From: Apostichopus parvimensis
Lineage: Eukaryota; Echinodermata; Holothuroidea; Aspidochirotida; Stichopodidae
Length of the DNA stretch: 64,000 nucleotides
Direction: 5' to 3'
Assembly (NCBI GenBank): GCA_000934455.1
Contig: KN884927.1
Coordinates: forward strand, 31,375-95,374
Shown here: in pieces, positions 35,140 through 48,300 of the stretch
How positions within the stretch are numbered: position 1 is the stretch's first letter
Layout of the letters: each line of letters starts with the position of its first letter
The notes under the pieces: generated by a model
The model's input: the letters and a program-made list of their open reading frames with translations, nothing else
What the model was told of the DNA's origin: nothing
Databases searched by the model: none
Position numbers and translations under genes: made by a program

Positions 35140-35850
35140 AACATACGTGGTTACCATAGTAACCGAGGTAAAAGTTCAAGGGTTCAAAGGCCAATCAATA
35201 TTTTTGAGTAATTCTGTGTCAAATGTGCTCTTTTAAAACTACTCAAGCTTGATAGGAACGTGTATCACGATGGGGACTCTCACAGAGAAACAATAATGTA
35301 ATTTTGCTGTCAAACCAAGGTGTAATATTGAATAGACAGGTATCATTACATTTTTAACAGTAAATACATATCAAACTATGTGGTTACTTTGGGCATTGGT
35401 TAAAATGTTTCAAATGGAAGAATTAGGTGTAACGAAGAGCATCAAAACGAATGGTATAGGTAGAATTAAGCAAATAGGGACTTTCTCTGCAAGAGCTCCA
35501 TGGGAAAACGTTGAATTTAATTGAAATTGTCACAGATGTAATGGGGTATGTCATGTACTATCAGATATGTCTTGATCATGTTTACTGAGTTGAAAGATCA
35601 ATTCAGGTTCAAAAGTGAATGTGAAATTGAGGAAACATGGACTTTTTGCCACAGCTCCATATGAAAGAATTGAATTGAGCTTTCACCGGATTATTGTGTG
35701 TATTACGTACTATCAAAATATGTGGTTGCCATGGTAACTGACTTGAAACACCAACTTAAGTTCAAAGGTAACTATGGAGGATTGTCAATTAAAGCAAACG
35801 TGAATTTTTGTTACAACTTCATATGAAGCCATCATGAGTTTAACGGCTGG
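35140..35850 (+). repeat. Diverged ~170-200-bp tandem repeat
   Basis: Recurring blocks such as ATGTGGTTGCCATGGTAACTG, a following (A)AGTTCAAAGGT and CTCCATATGAAAG appear three to four times at roughly 170-200-base spacing with much divergence. No coding potential. Confidence 0.5.
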
Positions 35851-35879
35851 GTGGACTTGTCAAAATACCTTAAAACAAC

Positions 35880-36420
35880 AGCTAACAGGGGAATTGAGTA
35901 AAATGTCTTCTGATTGAAATTATGTATTCGAATTCTTCATTTCAATTTTCCGTAAAAAATCAATTTACCCGTAAAGATAAATAATAATAAAGAAATAAAG
36001 GCTGCAGCCCATGCAAATCTTTAAGAAGTCGCTTAATCGTCACTTTAAACAAGCCAATTCGAAAAGGCGTTACAACGGCTTTACGTCATCAGTGTATACA
36101 TTTAGTAACTGACGTTGCCATGCTATTTTATATGTAGTATGACCTCTGCCTCAGTTGGATAGTTATGAATAGATTTGTTATGTTACTACGTTAACTGAAG
36201 ATATGACTCATACTTGAAAAAAATTCAAGTAAACGTTAACTGTTTATAAGGGTAAACAAAATACTCAAATCAGAACGTATGGCACATCAGTAATACGACA
36301 TGTTTAAACGGGCGTAAGAGGGATCTAACAGAAACGAAAGAAAACCGCTGCGAGAGAACAAGAAATACCTGAACTATATTACTGTAGTCTATAGGCCTAT
36401 GGATCCCCACCACGTTTCTG
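35880..36420 (+). repeat. Local duplication, copy 1
   Basis: Shares long near-identical blocks with 38630-39010, for example TAATCGTCACTTTAAACA, GTGTATACATTTAGTAACTG and GGATAGTTATGAATAGATTT. Its right end (CGAAAGAAAACCGCTGCGAG to GGATCCCCA) matches 41700-41825. Confidence 0.75.
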
Positions 36421-38629
36421 TCATACAAAAGCCATTACATTTGAAATTAGAAATGTTATTAATACATTGGAACCACCTTCTACATATTTGCATTCTGGTT
36501 TTGCTATCACATGTGAGGCGTAGGAACTTTCACATTTATGTTGGCATATGTAAAAATATGTGACACCTTCTTACAAATAATAACTTAAAGAAACTATAAT
36601 GGATCCTTCACTGTCAATAATATTAATGAGTCGACATGGCTTAACATTAAATTCACAACATTCATGTTCGATATTCAACTTAGTACCATAAACCTTTCTC
36701 ATTGAATATTACCAAAGCTTAATCACTTAAAGCTGCAATTATTGTTTGAAAAGTTTCTGCCACACATTTTATAGTTCTGTACTATGAACTACATCAACCA
36801 ATGTCTCTCACCATGCATTGCAGTTATCTGTGAATAATTAGCAGTCAAGACAATGTTCAGTGGCATTTGAAACAGGTATAAACCTATCTGTAATATTCAA
36901 AATTGATGGTTTGGTATAATTGCTTCATAATTGGTGTTTTTTTCTTCTGAGACTGCTGTAAGTGCCATGTCTATATATCATTAACATATTTGTGTCTTTT
37001 CAGCCGCAAAAAAAAGTTAGTATTGCATCATGTTTGCTGCCTCAACAGTACAATTGCAGCATCTTGATAAGTTTTGTGTTGACTGTTTGTAATAGAAAAA
37101 GGTGTCTGATGTAACTTATTACTACAATTTTTTGAAATAGTACATTGCTAGAGTAAAGACTCAGGCGTCTGAAATACCAAATTTAAACACATTTAACTCG
37201 TTTTTAAGAATATAGTTTTACTTTGATCACGTTACATATCCTCTGTTCATTGAATGACGAAATGTCCATGACTAACATTCATCGTCTGTTATCATTGTGA
37301 CGTCAGAACCTCACCATTTTTATCAGAAGATGACATAATGACATGGAAACAAATAGACGAACGTTTGCAATCTTGTTAAAGGATTGTTTAAACAATAGAG
37401 TACTATACACATCACTGTCAATGTTGAATTATTTTCCGAAATCATCAAATAGATCTCCTACATGACACATAGTCCCATATTGTACAAAAAAGTTAAACAA
37501 GAAACGTCTTCAAGGCGAATATGAATCACATTAATGACATATGAGCATGAGCAAGAAGTTACCGGCTTACAATAAAATAATGAACCGGTTAATCCTCAAA
37601 ATTGAACTGATTCGTTTTCATTGTCCCTCGTGGTTGCAGGTGTAGGAAAGATGTCTAACAGGCCAATAGGCTAAGAAAATCAAAAGTTATAATAATAGCG
37701 AAACAAGTAAAAGAAAAGAAACCATTTCTATATTACGGAGTTTTGTTTCTGTTTCTGTTTTCGTAAAACGGTATATTTTTTACGCGTCTCCTGTGTTCAG
37801 ATATTTGAGAACGTCGACGAAATTGTCAAAATCGAATAGAAGCTTACAAAATCCTCTTAAATTTAAAGTTAAACTTTAATTGTATCATCAGTTATCATCA
37901 TTTCGTACCCGCACTCATATGCTTAAGTATGGTACTTCTACTCGATTCAAAGTACTTGGTACTCGTTTGTGACTTTAAGTACTTTAAGACTATTGATATA
38001 AAACCATGGATCTGTAAACAAAGCTCCATGGTAAAACATACAGTTTCGTAATACTGGCGTTACAATAGGTAGTCGTTATATGTTTTCGAATTTTTTTTAT
38101 TACTCTGTAATATCACCGTACTCATGCGTCTCTACTCCAGCAGTATAGCCCATCACATTACCAAGTACAGTACATATAGGATGTACGAAGATGGAGAAAG
38201 CATAAGTGATGGACGTGCTAACGTACGGAACAATACGTAGCATGTATATTGTAGTATTACTAGTACAATTAGACCCTCATTAACCCATTATTTTAAGACA
38301 TTTTAAATTTGACAAACAATAACAATGCACAAGCAATGTCTTTATATTCGACTGGTATATCATTTACGTATAATGACCACCGGGAGCAGTTGTATATATT
38401 AGGTTCTTGTATATTTCAAAAACAAAAGTACTCGGATGAAATATTATTCTTACTCGGATTCTGCTGCGGGTTGAATATTAATAAGGTAAAACTGCTAAAT
38501 TAAGTTTGTTCTGAACACTTCCTCATATAATCTTGAAGAAATCTTTAATCTTAGCCATGAAACAAATCAAACTTGCTAAGACTATAAGAAATATAGCCTG
38601 GGATTGGAGAAGGATCAAGCACAGTTTTA

Positions 38630-39060
38630 ACAACAACTAACAGAGAAACTGGGTTATTTTTTTATGATTGAAATGATGTATTCAATTTTTTTATTCTTCA
38701 TATGCAATCTTCGGTGATCTATCAATTTACCTTGAGATATAATAAAATAAAAAAATCAGTATGTAGCCCCGGTAAATCTTTAAGAAGTCACTTAATCGTC
38801 ACTTTAAACAGGTCAATTCTAAAATGCGTTACAACGGCTTTCACGTAAACAGTGTATACATTTAGTAACTGGCAATTCCCGGCTATTGTATATGCAGTAT
38901 GACCTCTGCCTCGGTTGGATAGTTATGAATAGATTTGTTATGTTACTACGTTAACTGAATATATGACTCAAACTTGAACAAATATCCGAATAAAAGTTAA
39001 CCGTATATAATACTCAAGTCCGAATGTAATGCACATCAGTTGTACGACAGGTTTTAACAC
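38630..39060 (+). repeat. Local duplication, copy 2 (left part)
   Basis: Matches 35880-36310 with scattered substitutions and small indels; see copy 1. Confidence 0.75.
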
Positions 39061-40309
39061 GGCTTTCACGGTTATACATGAAGTAGTGGATATGTTTCTC
39101 AAAATAGCTTTGTATATCGGATTGATGTATGCACAATTTGGATATATTTATTGGTTTTGTAATTGAATTTCGATACTATCACATTTACCTCTGATATAGA
39201 AATGGCTTGATGTATTGCTATCGTATGACGGTCACTCTAAGCATATCATACGCTCTTGCTTACGTGCTAAAACGGCATGTTGCTACGGAACAACGAATCA
39301 TGTCGTCTGCTTCTCCTATGTGTGTACATTGGTGCACAGTCTTGATTAGCTGCGTTCAATCGCTTGTAAAATGTACTCAAAATGACAATGTTTTAATAGA
39401 AATTTGCGGTAAACGTCAGGAAATGTACCACATAGCTAGATTCAATTGTTCAGGAGGAACGTGGTAGCTATGACATTCATGACATCTGTTGTGGAATATA
39501 CTGTTACCAGAAAGCACCTTTATTTTTATTATAGAAGCTGAGCTTGATGTTCTCTGCGACTTCGCTGCATAAACTACTTGTGCAGTTACAAGGCCGTCGC
39601 AGCGTAGGGTTCGCGGGCTGACGCAATTCAACGTTAGCTGCGCTGCGTTGCCCTTGACGAATTCATCTTGCGCTGTGTCCTCCTTGACGCAATGCGTATA
39701 TAGTTTAACGCGCTGCTAGGTAACTTGCGCATTACATAATAGCTGGGTCATAATAGGGTTTGTTAATGCACGTCACTGGTGTGTCGTGTTTTAGTCGATA
39801 AGGTAAATTACTTCTTGCATGTATTAATTTGTTTATAACATTGCAAAAAATGTACGACAGGTACTTTGTATTGACAATTATACTTATAAAATTCAGAATT
39901 CACTGTTACTGTATTTTATGCAACGGTGTTCTCGAGTCTCTGCCTATCTACCCCCCCCCCCCCTACCTTACTTAGAAACCGAGTACTTCATCACACTACC
40001 GGAGAGGAATATTTACAATACATTAAAGGAGTACCACAAGGCTTGAGTGTCCCAAGGGAGCACGTGACGTTGTTGAAACGTTGTTTTGCTCACTTCCGCA
40101 TTGCCATATTCTGTCAAGTTTGATGCATACGCCGATGGTTGAGTAATAGTCGTGTGGCTCGTCGACACGCGGTAAGATTATGTACGGGGTACATATGCAG
40201 TAGTACTTGGTCTAAGTTAAAACAATTTAACAACAGTTCCCATATTCAAAACGCGTGTCATAACCAGCAAGCGTTACTTCAAGCAGGTCATTTCGAAAAG
40301 ACTTAGCAA

Positions 40310-40415
40310 AAGACAAAGGCTTTACGTCATCAGTGTATACATTTAGTAACTGACGTGTCCCGGCTTTTGTAGTAGTATGAGCCCTGCTTCGGTTGGATAA
40401 TTATGAATATAATAA
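40310..40415 (+). repeat. Local duplication, short third copy
   Basis: GGCTTTACGTCATCAGTGTATACATTTAGTAACTGACGT, through a CGGTTGGATAATTATGAATA block, repeats the core of copies 1 and 2. Confidence 0.7.
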
Positions 40416-41699
40416 GGTTAATAGATTGTACGAATAAAAGAAGGAATTAAGGGGGTGGGTATTGTGCAGGATTTGCTGACACAGAGGGAATCTACCCAAC
40501 CCCCACCTACCCCTAAACATACACAAAGACACGATACACCGGATTGAGTGTTAATTTGTATCCAAGTTGTTCCATTTTGTACGTGTGTCTGTGATTTCCT
40601 TTTTCTGTTGATTTTGAATTCACCTATGTGGTGGTGTGTTTCTTTGTTTAAGATAATTGCATGCACTAATGTCTATCATTTGTTGCTCTTCACATAGTCC
40701 ATTCACATTCCAGTTGCGGAATAGAGAGATCTAATTTGGACGATCGTGTCTAGGAACTTAACGAAAATAATGTATCACAGGTCTTTATGAGAGCTAACGT
40801 ATCCCTCACCCACTCCCCTCCTCCTCCGCCATACAGCATATAGGACAAGTGTATTCTGTTTGGTAACCACATATCGACAACAAGACAAACCTGTACTTGC
40901 ACAAGTACACGCCTTGGAAGTATATATACAGTTAATATATTGTACTAATGAATGAAGGAATTAAGGAATGTGTGGATTGCTAGGTATATGATTTGTACCC
41001 TATTCTCCTCCCGCTTCAAAAAGTCAATACAAAATATCGTGGACTATGCATTGAACAACAAATTCTACTTTTCATTAAAGCGTATATTACTGAAGCAAAA
41101 AAAGTTATAAAGTGCCTAAACTCCGTAACGGTTGCCATGATATCATTATTACGTCTGACGTCATTGTGTATAAACTTCTCTATTAAAATTAATGTCACCT
41201 TATGGCAACAAATTTGCATGAGTGGTTTCAATTGTTCAAGTTTAAAGTATTTTCTGCATACGGAACTAACCCGACTACTGTTAAGTTTCTGCAATAACCG
41301 TGTCTTAGCTACGCCATAGTGCACTAGTTGCAATATGCTGGAAGCAACGTTTTATTAATGGTAATTTTATGACTGTGCTAGGTTTCGTTTCTGTAAGCTT
41401 TATATCCAGACCACTGGACACTGAACCACACTGGTCCCCATTGCAAACAGTGCAAACTTCCAGAGATGCCTGTTTCCAATGATGTTTGTGTGTTTGTTTT
41501 ATAATTTTTTCCCACATAAATATTTACAAAGTGCTATCAATCTGGTCATATACTAGCCATTGATCGATTTTTACGAAGATTATTGATGTGTCGCTATTAT
41601 TAGGTTGTATCAGAAACGTAAATTCCGGGTTTGGGTACGGACAGACGTCAGTCCGAAATCGTTACTAAGTCTCAAACCAGAAATATTCATAGTTTTAAA

Positions 41700-41828
41700 C
41701 CAATGTGCGTAAGAGTGATCGAACAAAACGAAAGAAAACAGCTGCGAGAGAACATAAAATAAATAATAGTACTGTAGCCTATAGCCTGTGGATCCCCAAC
41801 ACGGTTTGGGATACAAACAAGGCCAGTT
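41700..41828 (+). repeat. Right-end segment of the local duplication
   Basis: Matches 36305-36435 (GCGTAAGAG...CGAAAGAAAACAGCTGCGAG...GGATCCCCAACACG). With copy 2 about 2.7 kb to the left, the second copy looks split by an insertion. Confidence 0.65.
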
Positions 41829-43318
41829 CAAAGTTATATGTTGTTCTCACGTGTATTTCAGAAATATATAACTAGAAACCTAAGCAAGCAACCAAATTTA
41901 AGGCTTTCTTTTTATACATTATGGCCAGTGAACGGTTTAATAAATGATTTTGTTTTAAAATACCATGATTGTCATCTTATATTAGATATTAAAATATAAA
42001 TGACTGTCAGGCAAATTATGTCTACTTATAGGTTGGTTACACAGTCAAACCTTACGCTAACAAAGTGTTGACATTTGTGTTTGGTATCATGAGAGTAATC
42101 GAGGTCTACTTATGTATTCATTAAATCTTAAGAACTTGAAACAACAACTTGCAAGCAAATACCGATTTACAGTAGTGGCCCACCACGCGGAAGATGGCTA
42201 AATAGGGGCAAGAGTTCGAAATAAAGTAGAGGCAATGGTCTCAGTATCGAATCTCTGTGGTCTCCATTACGGAATAAGACCTTTCTGGTATCAAAACGTT
42301 TACTCGTCCCGAGTCGAGACAAGCATATATTACTATTAAGCAACATACGGTGTCAATCACACATTCATCATTCGTTCGAGTCCATTCAAACCTTCAAATT
42401 TATTTATACGGATCCATTATGTTCTTTCTGCGTATTGCGTGCCTATTTCTTTTTTCCTCAGTCTTGTTTTGCTAATATTCCGTCTTAATAGTAGATACTA
42501 ATGTTATATAACAATATTACACGTTTATAACATATATGTTTAGATTGACAGAACGATATGAATGTTTTTCCCCTAAACGTTGTTGTTCACCTCTACGTAA
42601 CGTCCATCTCTATTCAGAATGGATCATGCTTGGGTTTAACGTTGCCTTCATGTACCTTACCGACAAAAAAAAACTTCCACACTGATGTCTCCATGGTCTA
42701 TTGGAACCTCTTTATTTTCCTAAATCTTAAACTTCCATGACAGATTGCAGACACCCAACTCACTGACAGCTCCCTGCCTATACTTCACAAATCTCAATAA
42801 AAACGGATCGTAGTGAATAATCCCGAAGTTAACATTTAAATCATTCTTTTATATAAAGAGCAACATTTTAGGTTTAATTGGCTTGAGGGGATTGTTGTCT
42901 TATGGTATATCACATTGGACCACATTTTGAAATATATTTGGACTAGCCCGTTCGGCTATTGTTTACTTAACGATAATGGGTCGATCAGACACTTTCTACA
43001 CCGGCCTTATTCTGCTCAACTGCAAAAGAATGAGAAACATTCACCTCAAACTCGACTGTGATTACCATCATCTTGACGATAGTTGTCAAGATGAATAGTC
43101 GCACGCTTGTAATTGGTTACATTTGTTGAAACTTGATGAGCAGTTGAAGACATATACCGCTACACGCTGCACAAACGTTGTCTAACCAAGCAGATAAACC
43201 TGTGACTGGCTATATCGTGACCAGTCGTAAGCACCTGGACGATACCAGACTAATGGCGTTTCGACGGCTAATACAGACGGACGTGTTTAGTGGAGGCGGT
43301 ATGAGTGGTATGGGTGGT

Positions 43319-43790
43319 GATTTCGATGACATCATGCTAATATTTTTAGTTTACGTTACTCAATATGCTTGTCTTAAAGCGATATCCAGTCACCTTTCCG
43401 TACTGTTTTCTTTGATGATAGCATGTTAATATAATTAGCGACGTTACTCAATATGCTTGTCTTAAAGCGATATCCAATCACCATTCCGTACTGTTTCATT
43501 TCGATGATAGCATGTTACTAGTTTTGGCTAACGTTACTCAATATGCTTGTCTTAAAGCGATATCCAGTCACCATTCCGTACTGTTTCATTTCGATGATAG
43601 CATGTCAATATAATTAGCTAACGTTATTCAATATGCTTGTCTTAAAGCGATATGTAATCACCATTCAGTTCTTTTTTTTTCGATGATAGCATGTTAATAT
43701 TTTAGTTAACGTTACTCAATATTCTTGTCTTAAAAGCGATATCCAGTCACAATTTTCGTACTGCTTCCTCTCGATAATAAAGTGTATGTA
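43319..43790 (+). repeat. Five-copy tandem array, unit 88-91 bp
   Basis: Copies start with ACGTTACTCAATATGCTTGT at 43353, 43441, 43530, 43621 and 43709, each ending in a GATGATAGCATGTTA block. A partial unit precedes the first and the last decays after about 43765. Copies differ by a few substitutions. The open frame at 43178-43429 runs into the array and is not considered a gene. Confidence 0.9.
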
Positions 43791-45288
43791 CTTAATAAAG
43801 TGGAGCACGACCGTAAAAATTACCCCTATGATGCCGTTATCATCAGAATGAAATGGTACATACACATATGTATACAGTGATACTTTGTTTGACACATTGT
43901 GTAAGTTAACCATTTATAGATATCTTGTCCTCGGACCTTTAAAACTTGGTTTGACTCTTTTGTTATCGATCCACGTTGTGGTGTGGTGTGTCAAAAAGGA
44001 CACTTCACAAATTGAAATGTCACCCTTTTTATGAATTTAAGTGATGGGGCTGGGGTTATTTCTCCCGTGATGCCCGATTCGTTGCCATGAAGCCAACAGT
44101 GCAATTGTTCTAGAATGTTAACACAAAGACTATTATAATGCTTCTTAATAAAAAATAGTATATGCTACCAGATATACCGTCTTATTCAACTTAGGCTACT
44201 CAATCCCAGCCCATATCGGAAATTCCACGGAACATTCCCACGCAGAACCATTCAGAACCAATGTAGCCTATATGCAGTCAGTTCATAGCACACAGTTTCC
44301 ATTGACCAATATCTCAGGATTTTTTTTTATAGTTTATGTGATAAGGAAAAAGTAATTCATTTTTTATTTACATATTTACTAACAAAATATTTGCTGCAAG
44401 TATTAGCCTTGTAAATATTAGTGTACCATAATGACGATAACGTTGATATTGCTCGTTTTCGACAGGAAAAAATTACTTAAGATATCAATGCTAACAAAAC
44501 GTAGTTCTCAACCATACAGTGGTTACAGTTGCTAGCGTTAGCAAAGACTCAATCAAACTACGGGTACTCTGCACAAAACACAAGGTCCTCCGTAAACTTA
44601 GGCAGGAACATAAGGCAAGGCTTCGACTTTAAAAGCTGTCAATTCGTAAAAGGTCAGCGACTTGAGACCCAAATTCTTGTTGCGATTGGATTCTAACATG
44701 TCCAAAACATGTGTTTCACAAAACTAGAAGCACTCTTATGACATACGCGAACAGTAAGGGTCTTCGCACCAGGATATATCATTAGCCCATAAACGGACCA
44801 CTGGACCCCATGACATATGGATGCACACCACACGGATGTGTCGAGGCGAAAGGCAGAGCGTCCAATGTCAGTGTGCATCGGTAACACTCGAATTTGCGTT
44901 GGGGCCATGTCAAATATATTATTGACATTAGTTCATCTTAGTTTGTCGCGGCGGGTTGGATTAGATTAATTAAATATCGTTCAACTTTTCACCTCAGAAA
45001 AGATAATAGTAATTATATATATGCATATAGTGCTTTACATAGAAGAATATCTCAAAGAACTGTACATGGTGTAATAGTGAAATATTATTAAATATAAACA
45101 TCATTTACATAGAAATAAGAAATAAAATAAACAGAGTAGTAAAAAGCAAAATAAAAATAAAAATATATAAAATAACGCAATAAATAAAGTGATGTAAATG
45201 TATCAAGCTGACGTTTCTTACATATTTCGTTGGTAATGATACCGTGACGTCAAAATTTTACATTTCAGGTTTGTTCTACAGGTCAATA
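43791..45288. other. Upstream flank of the NLR gene
   Basis: No coding signal. A splice acceptor TTCTACAG sits 9 bases before the NLR start codon (at 45280), so a non-coding 5' exon probably lies somewhere in or left of this stretch; I could not place it. Confidence 0.4.
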
Positions 45289-45349
45289 ATGGCACAGGCG
45301 GAACCCTCTCAAAGCGCCGGGAGTGACACAGGGACGAACCCTGCAGAAG
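45289..45349 (+). CDS. NLR exon with start codon
   Basis: ATG in the context CAATAATGG, 20 codons (Ser/Gly/Pro-rich, disordered) then GTAAGA donor in phase 1. It matches the phase of the Death exon 1.5 kb downstream, which is the main reason for accepting it. Confidence 0.6.
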
Positions 45350-48300
45350 GTAAGAGACTTTTAACGAACTAATCGGTCTATATAACTATTGTTGTATCTG
45401 TCCTTGCACCAACAAGAATATATATACCACACATAGGTACATTTTAAGGGGGGGTGGGGCGAGATGGGAGGTGCGTTGTGCAGACACACATATTAAGACT
45501 TATAACTGAGTGTGCAGCAAGAAAGGTAGTGGCTGTGTGTACATTCCTTTCTATGAGGTACGTAGTTAATATGCGTGTATGATCAGCGGACTGCATTGTA
45601 AAGGATGAATTTGCAACGGACAATTAATGTAGTAATTTACAATACAATAGCAACAGACTTGAAGTACTCCATTCAGTACTTGGAATCATTCTTGAGTTCA
45701 ATCTATACCTGTGTACTTAAGTTTTTTTTTTAAACTTCACCCTATGACTCAAATGAACACAACCTTTCAACAACCGTTTAGACCTGATGATTATAACCAT
45801 AGCCGGAAACAGCACCGCTAACAATTTTTAAATATAATAGTCTTTTTATGCACGAGAGAGCATCATAGGCCGTGCATTATCAAAATAATTTCGCCACAAC
45901 TGGTGACATAATAGACTTGTTTGAAAAAATATTGATACTCCGAGTAGAACACTTATAGCGGCCTTAATCGACATATCTTATGCAAAACACAAATGGCTGC
46001 ATACTGCATATGGAACGATTTAATATTAGGAAATTCTATAATTTATTATTAAATATAACTTACTTTTAAGTCGCAGGTTTTGGTTGTTCCAAACTTGATC
46101 CACCTGACCATTCTTCTCGTGATTCAACAATTATCAAATTTGCTTGCATTAAAATCTGGAGAGATTGATAGCACCGATAGATTCGGGACACATGGATATA
46201 CGTCAATTTGAGTCAAAACGTCTTCTTAGCATTGATAAATAATTTCTGCCTCCCACCTGATGAAAACCTAGCGATTTGCAGATACAGCCTATTATTACAG
46301 GCTGGTACTACAACTGCTAACGATATAAGTTACTAACTACATGGGTTAAGTGACGCATGATACAGATGTTGTCTTTTATTTATGTCGTGTTAGTAATAAG
46401 TATACATTAAGACAGTAGACAAACAAAATTGCCATCTTTGACTAACCCTATGATAGTTAGGAACATCTAGAAAACATGGGTAAAAAGGAAACGAACAACG
46501 TTCACTTATCGATAATCTGTGGAAGCGGTACGCATTAGTATTATTCTGACATTCGCACAACCTATCTAACGTTATATTGTAATTTGAGTCAAACTATTTT
46601 CTCATACATCTTGATTTTTTGTATGTAGTTTTTATTTCGGGGGAGGAAGGTCGAAGGTCGTCTATTTTCTCATACATATTGATTTTTGTGTATGTAGTTT
46701 TTTTTTATTTCGGGGGAGGAAGGTCGTTGATCATTCCTATAGATTTGGTTTCCATGACGTAACTATGACTGTATGTCTTACTTAGCATGCAAGCTAAAAT
46801 GCAGACAACATACATATGCATTTAGGAATCTCTTAGCATCGCCTTCATTTGTTTCTATGTCGCAGGTTTTGATCGTTTCAAAAACGACCTAGCTGATCAT
46901 ATGGATCTTCCCGTGATTCGTAAATTATCAAATTTGCTTGGATTAAAATCCGGAGAGATTGATATCATCGACAGATCCCGGACACCCGGATATGTGATGG
47001 TGAACCTTATGGAGGGTCGAGGAGTAATTGCTTCTACTTGTATAACAGATCTTGTAAACATGTTACACGACTTGAAGCTGGCTGGTCTTGCTGAGAGAAT
47101 ACAAGATTCTTTCCAAGCAAACACTCCCCAAACAAAGAAAGACCAGGATCTCGAAGGTAATCATCTGCTCTAGATATTAACGTTATGCTTAAAATTACTC
47201 AAACAAGAGAGAAAAGTCGCCAAAGTATTGAAGATCGGGCTATAACATGACTACACGTTGCTATAACTAATAGCTTTGATAACATTAATTATCATTTTAA
47301 TAGATACCGATATGCTTAGACTAAATTGACTCTCCATGATGAAGGGTGTAAGTTTATACACAAGAACAACCAGATAAAAAAGAGAACTGTTTGATGTCTC
47401 GTAGTATTATAATTAAGCTAATGTTCATACTTCTCTTGTGTGTAAAAGGAAGCTAACTAGAAAATATTAAGTCCTTACATATGTAGTCACTCTATTCTCT
47501 AATAACATGAAAAAGGTGACCGGGATTTAAAGAGAAATGCGGCCTGGACTTCAAATGAGCAACAGAAACAGGAAATTGTGGAACGCAAAACATGAAAATA
47601 ATATAGAAACAAAGTTGCGACGAGCGAATGACATAAATTAAAGATTACAACTTTCACTGCAGCGGTATTCAAAGTTTATAATTCAAATAAAGTTACGTGT
47701 ACGCTTTCCTTAAAAATTGTCAGTTAATTAAGCGTTTATTGTTATATTGTTTATTCATTGCCTTATGCGTTTTGATTTAAAGTAAGCACATTTCAAACTA
47801 CTCTGAATGTCACGTGTTCATATATAATGGTACGAGTTTCAGAGTCAGAATGAAATTGTTCAAACATTATTTTTCTTATAGCAGCCAATGTACCCCTGCG
47901 TCAACCAAGGAAAGTATGATAATTTGTGGAAATGTTTGGTCTTTATTTTAGAATTTTTTTTTAGTTTAAAGGGGTTGAAGACTCGCCCAAACCGCGTGTC
48001 GCCCTCTAAAAAAACTTTCCGTCGCCTGCAAATGAAGATTTTTTAGTCGCTACACAATTTAGCAGACGTAATGAAATGTGGTAACTTGTGATCTTTAGCT
48101 GAACCTGAGATGTCCATCGCTGCTTATGTGAATAGTGGTGTGGGTATTGACCGCAGCCTGTATGCATTGACTGCACACTAGTTCCTAATTACAAACAGTA
48201 GCATGATGTGTGTGTGTAATCACGCTGGAAGCTTGCATGCAGTAATGAGCTCGCTCGGTGGAGAAAAAGAAAGTCGGGATAGGTACGGTAGAGATCCTCT

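Noticed and set aside
44693-44908. 71-codon minus-strand frame with several Cys
   Set aside because: Considered as a Kazal-like or repeat-borne piece; cysteine spacing does not fit.
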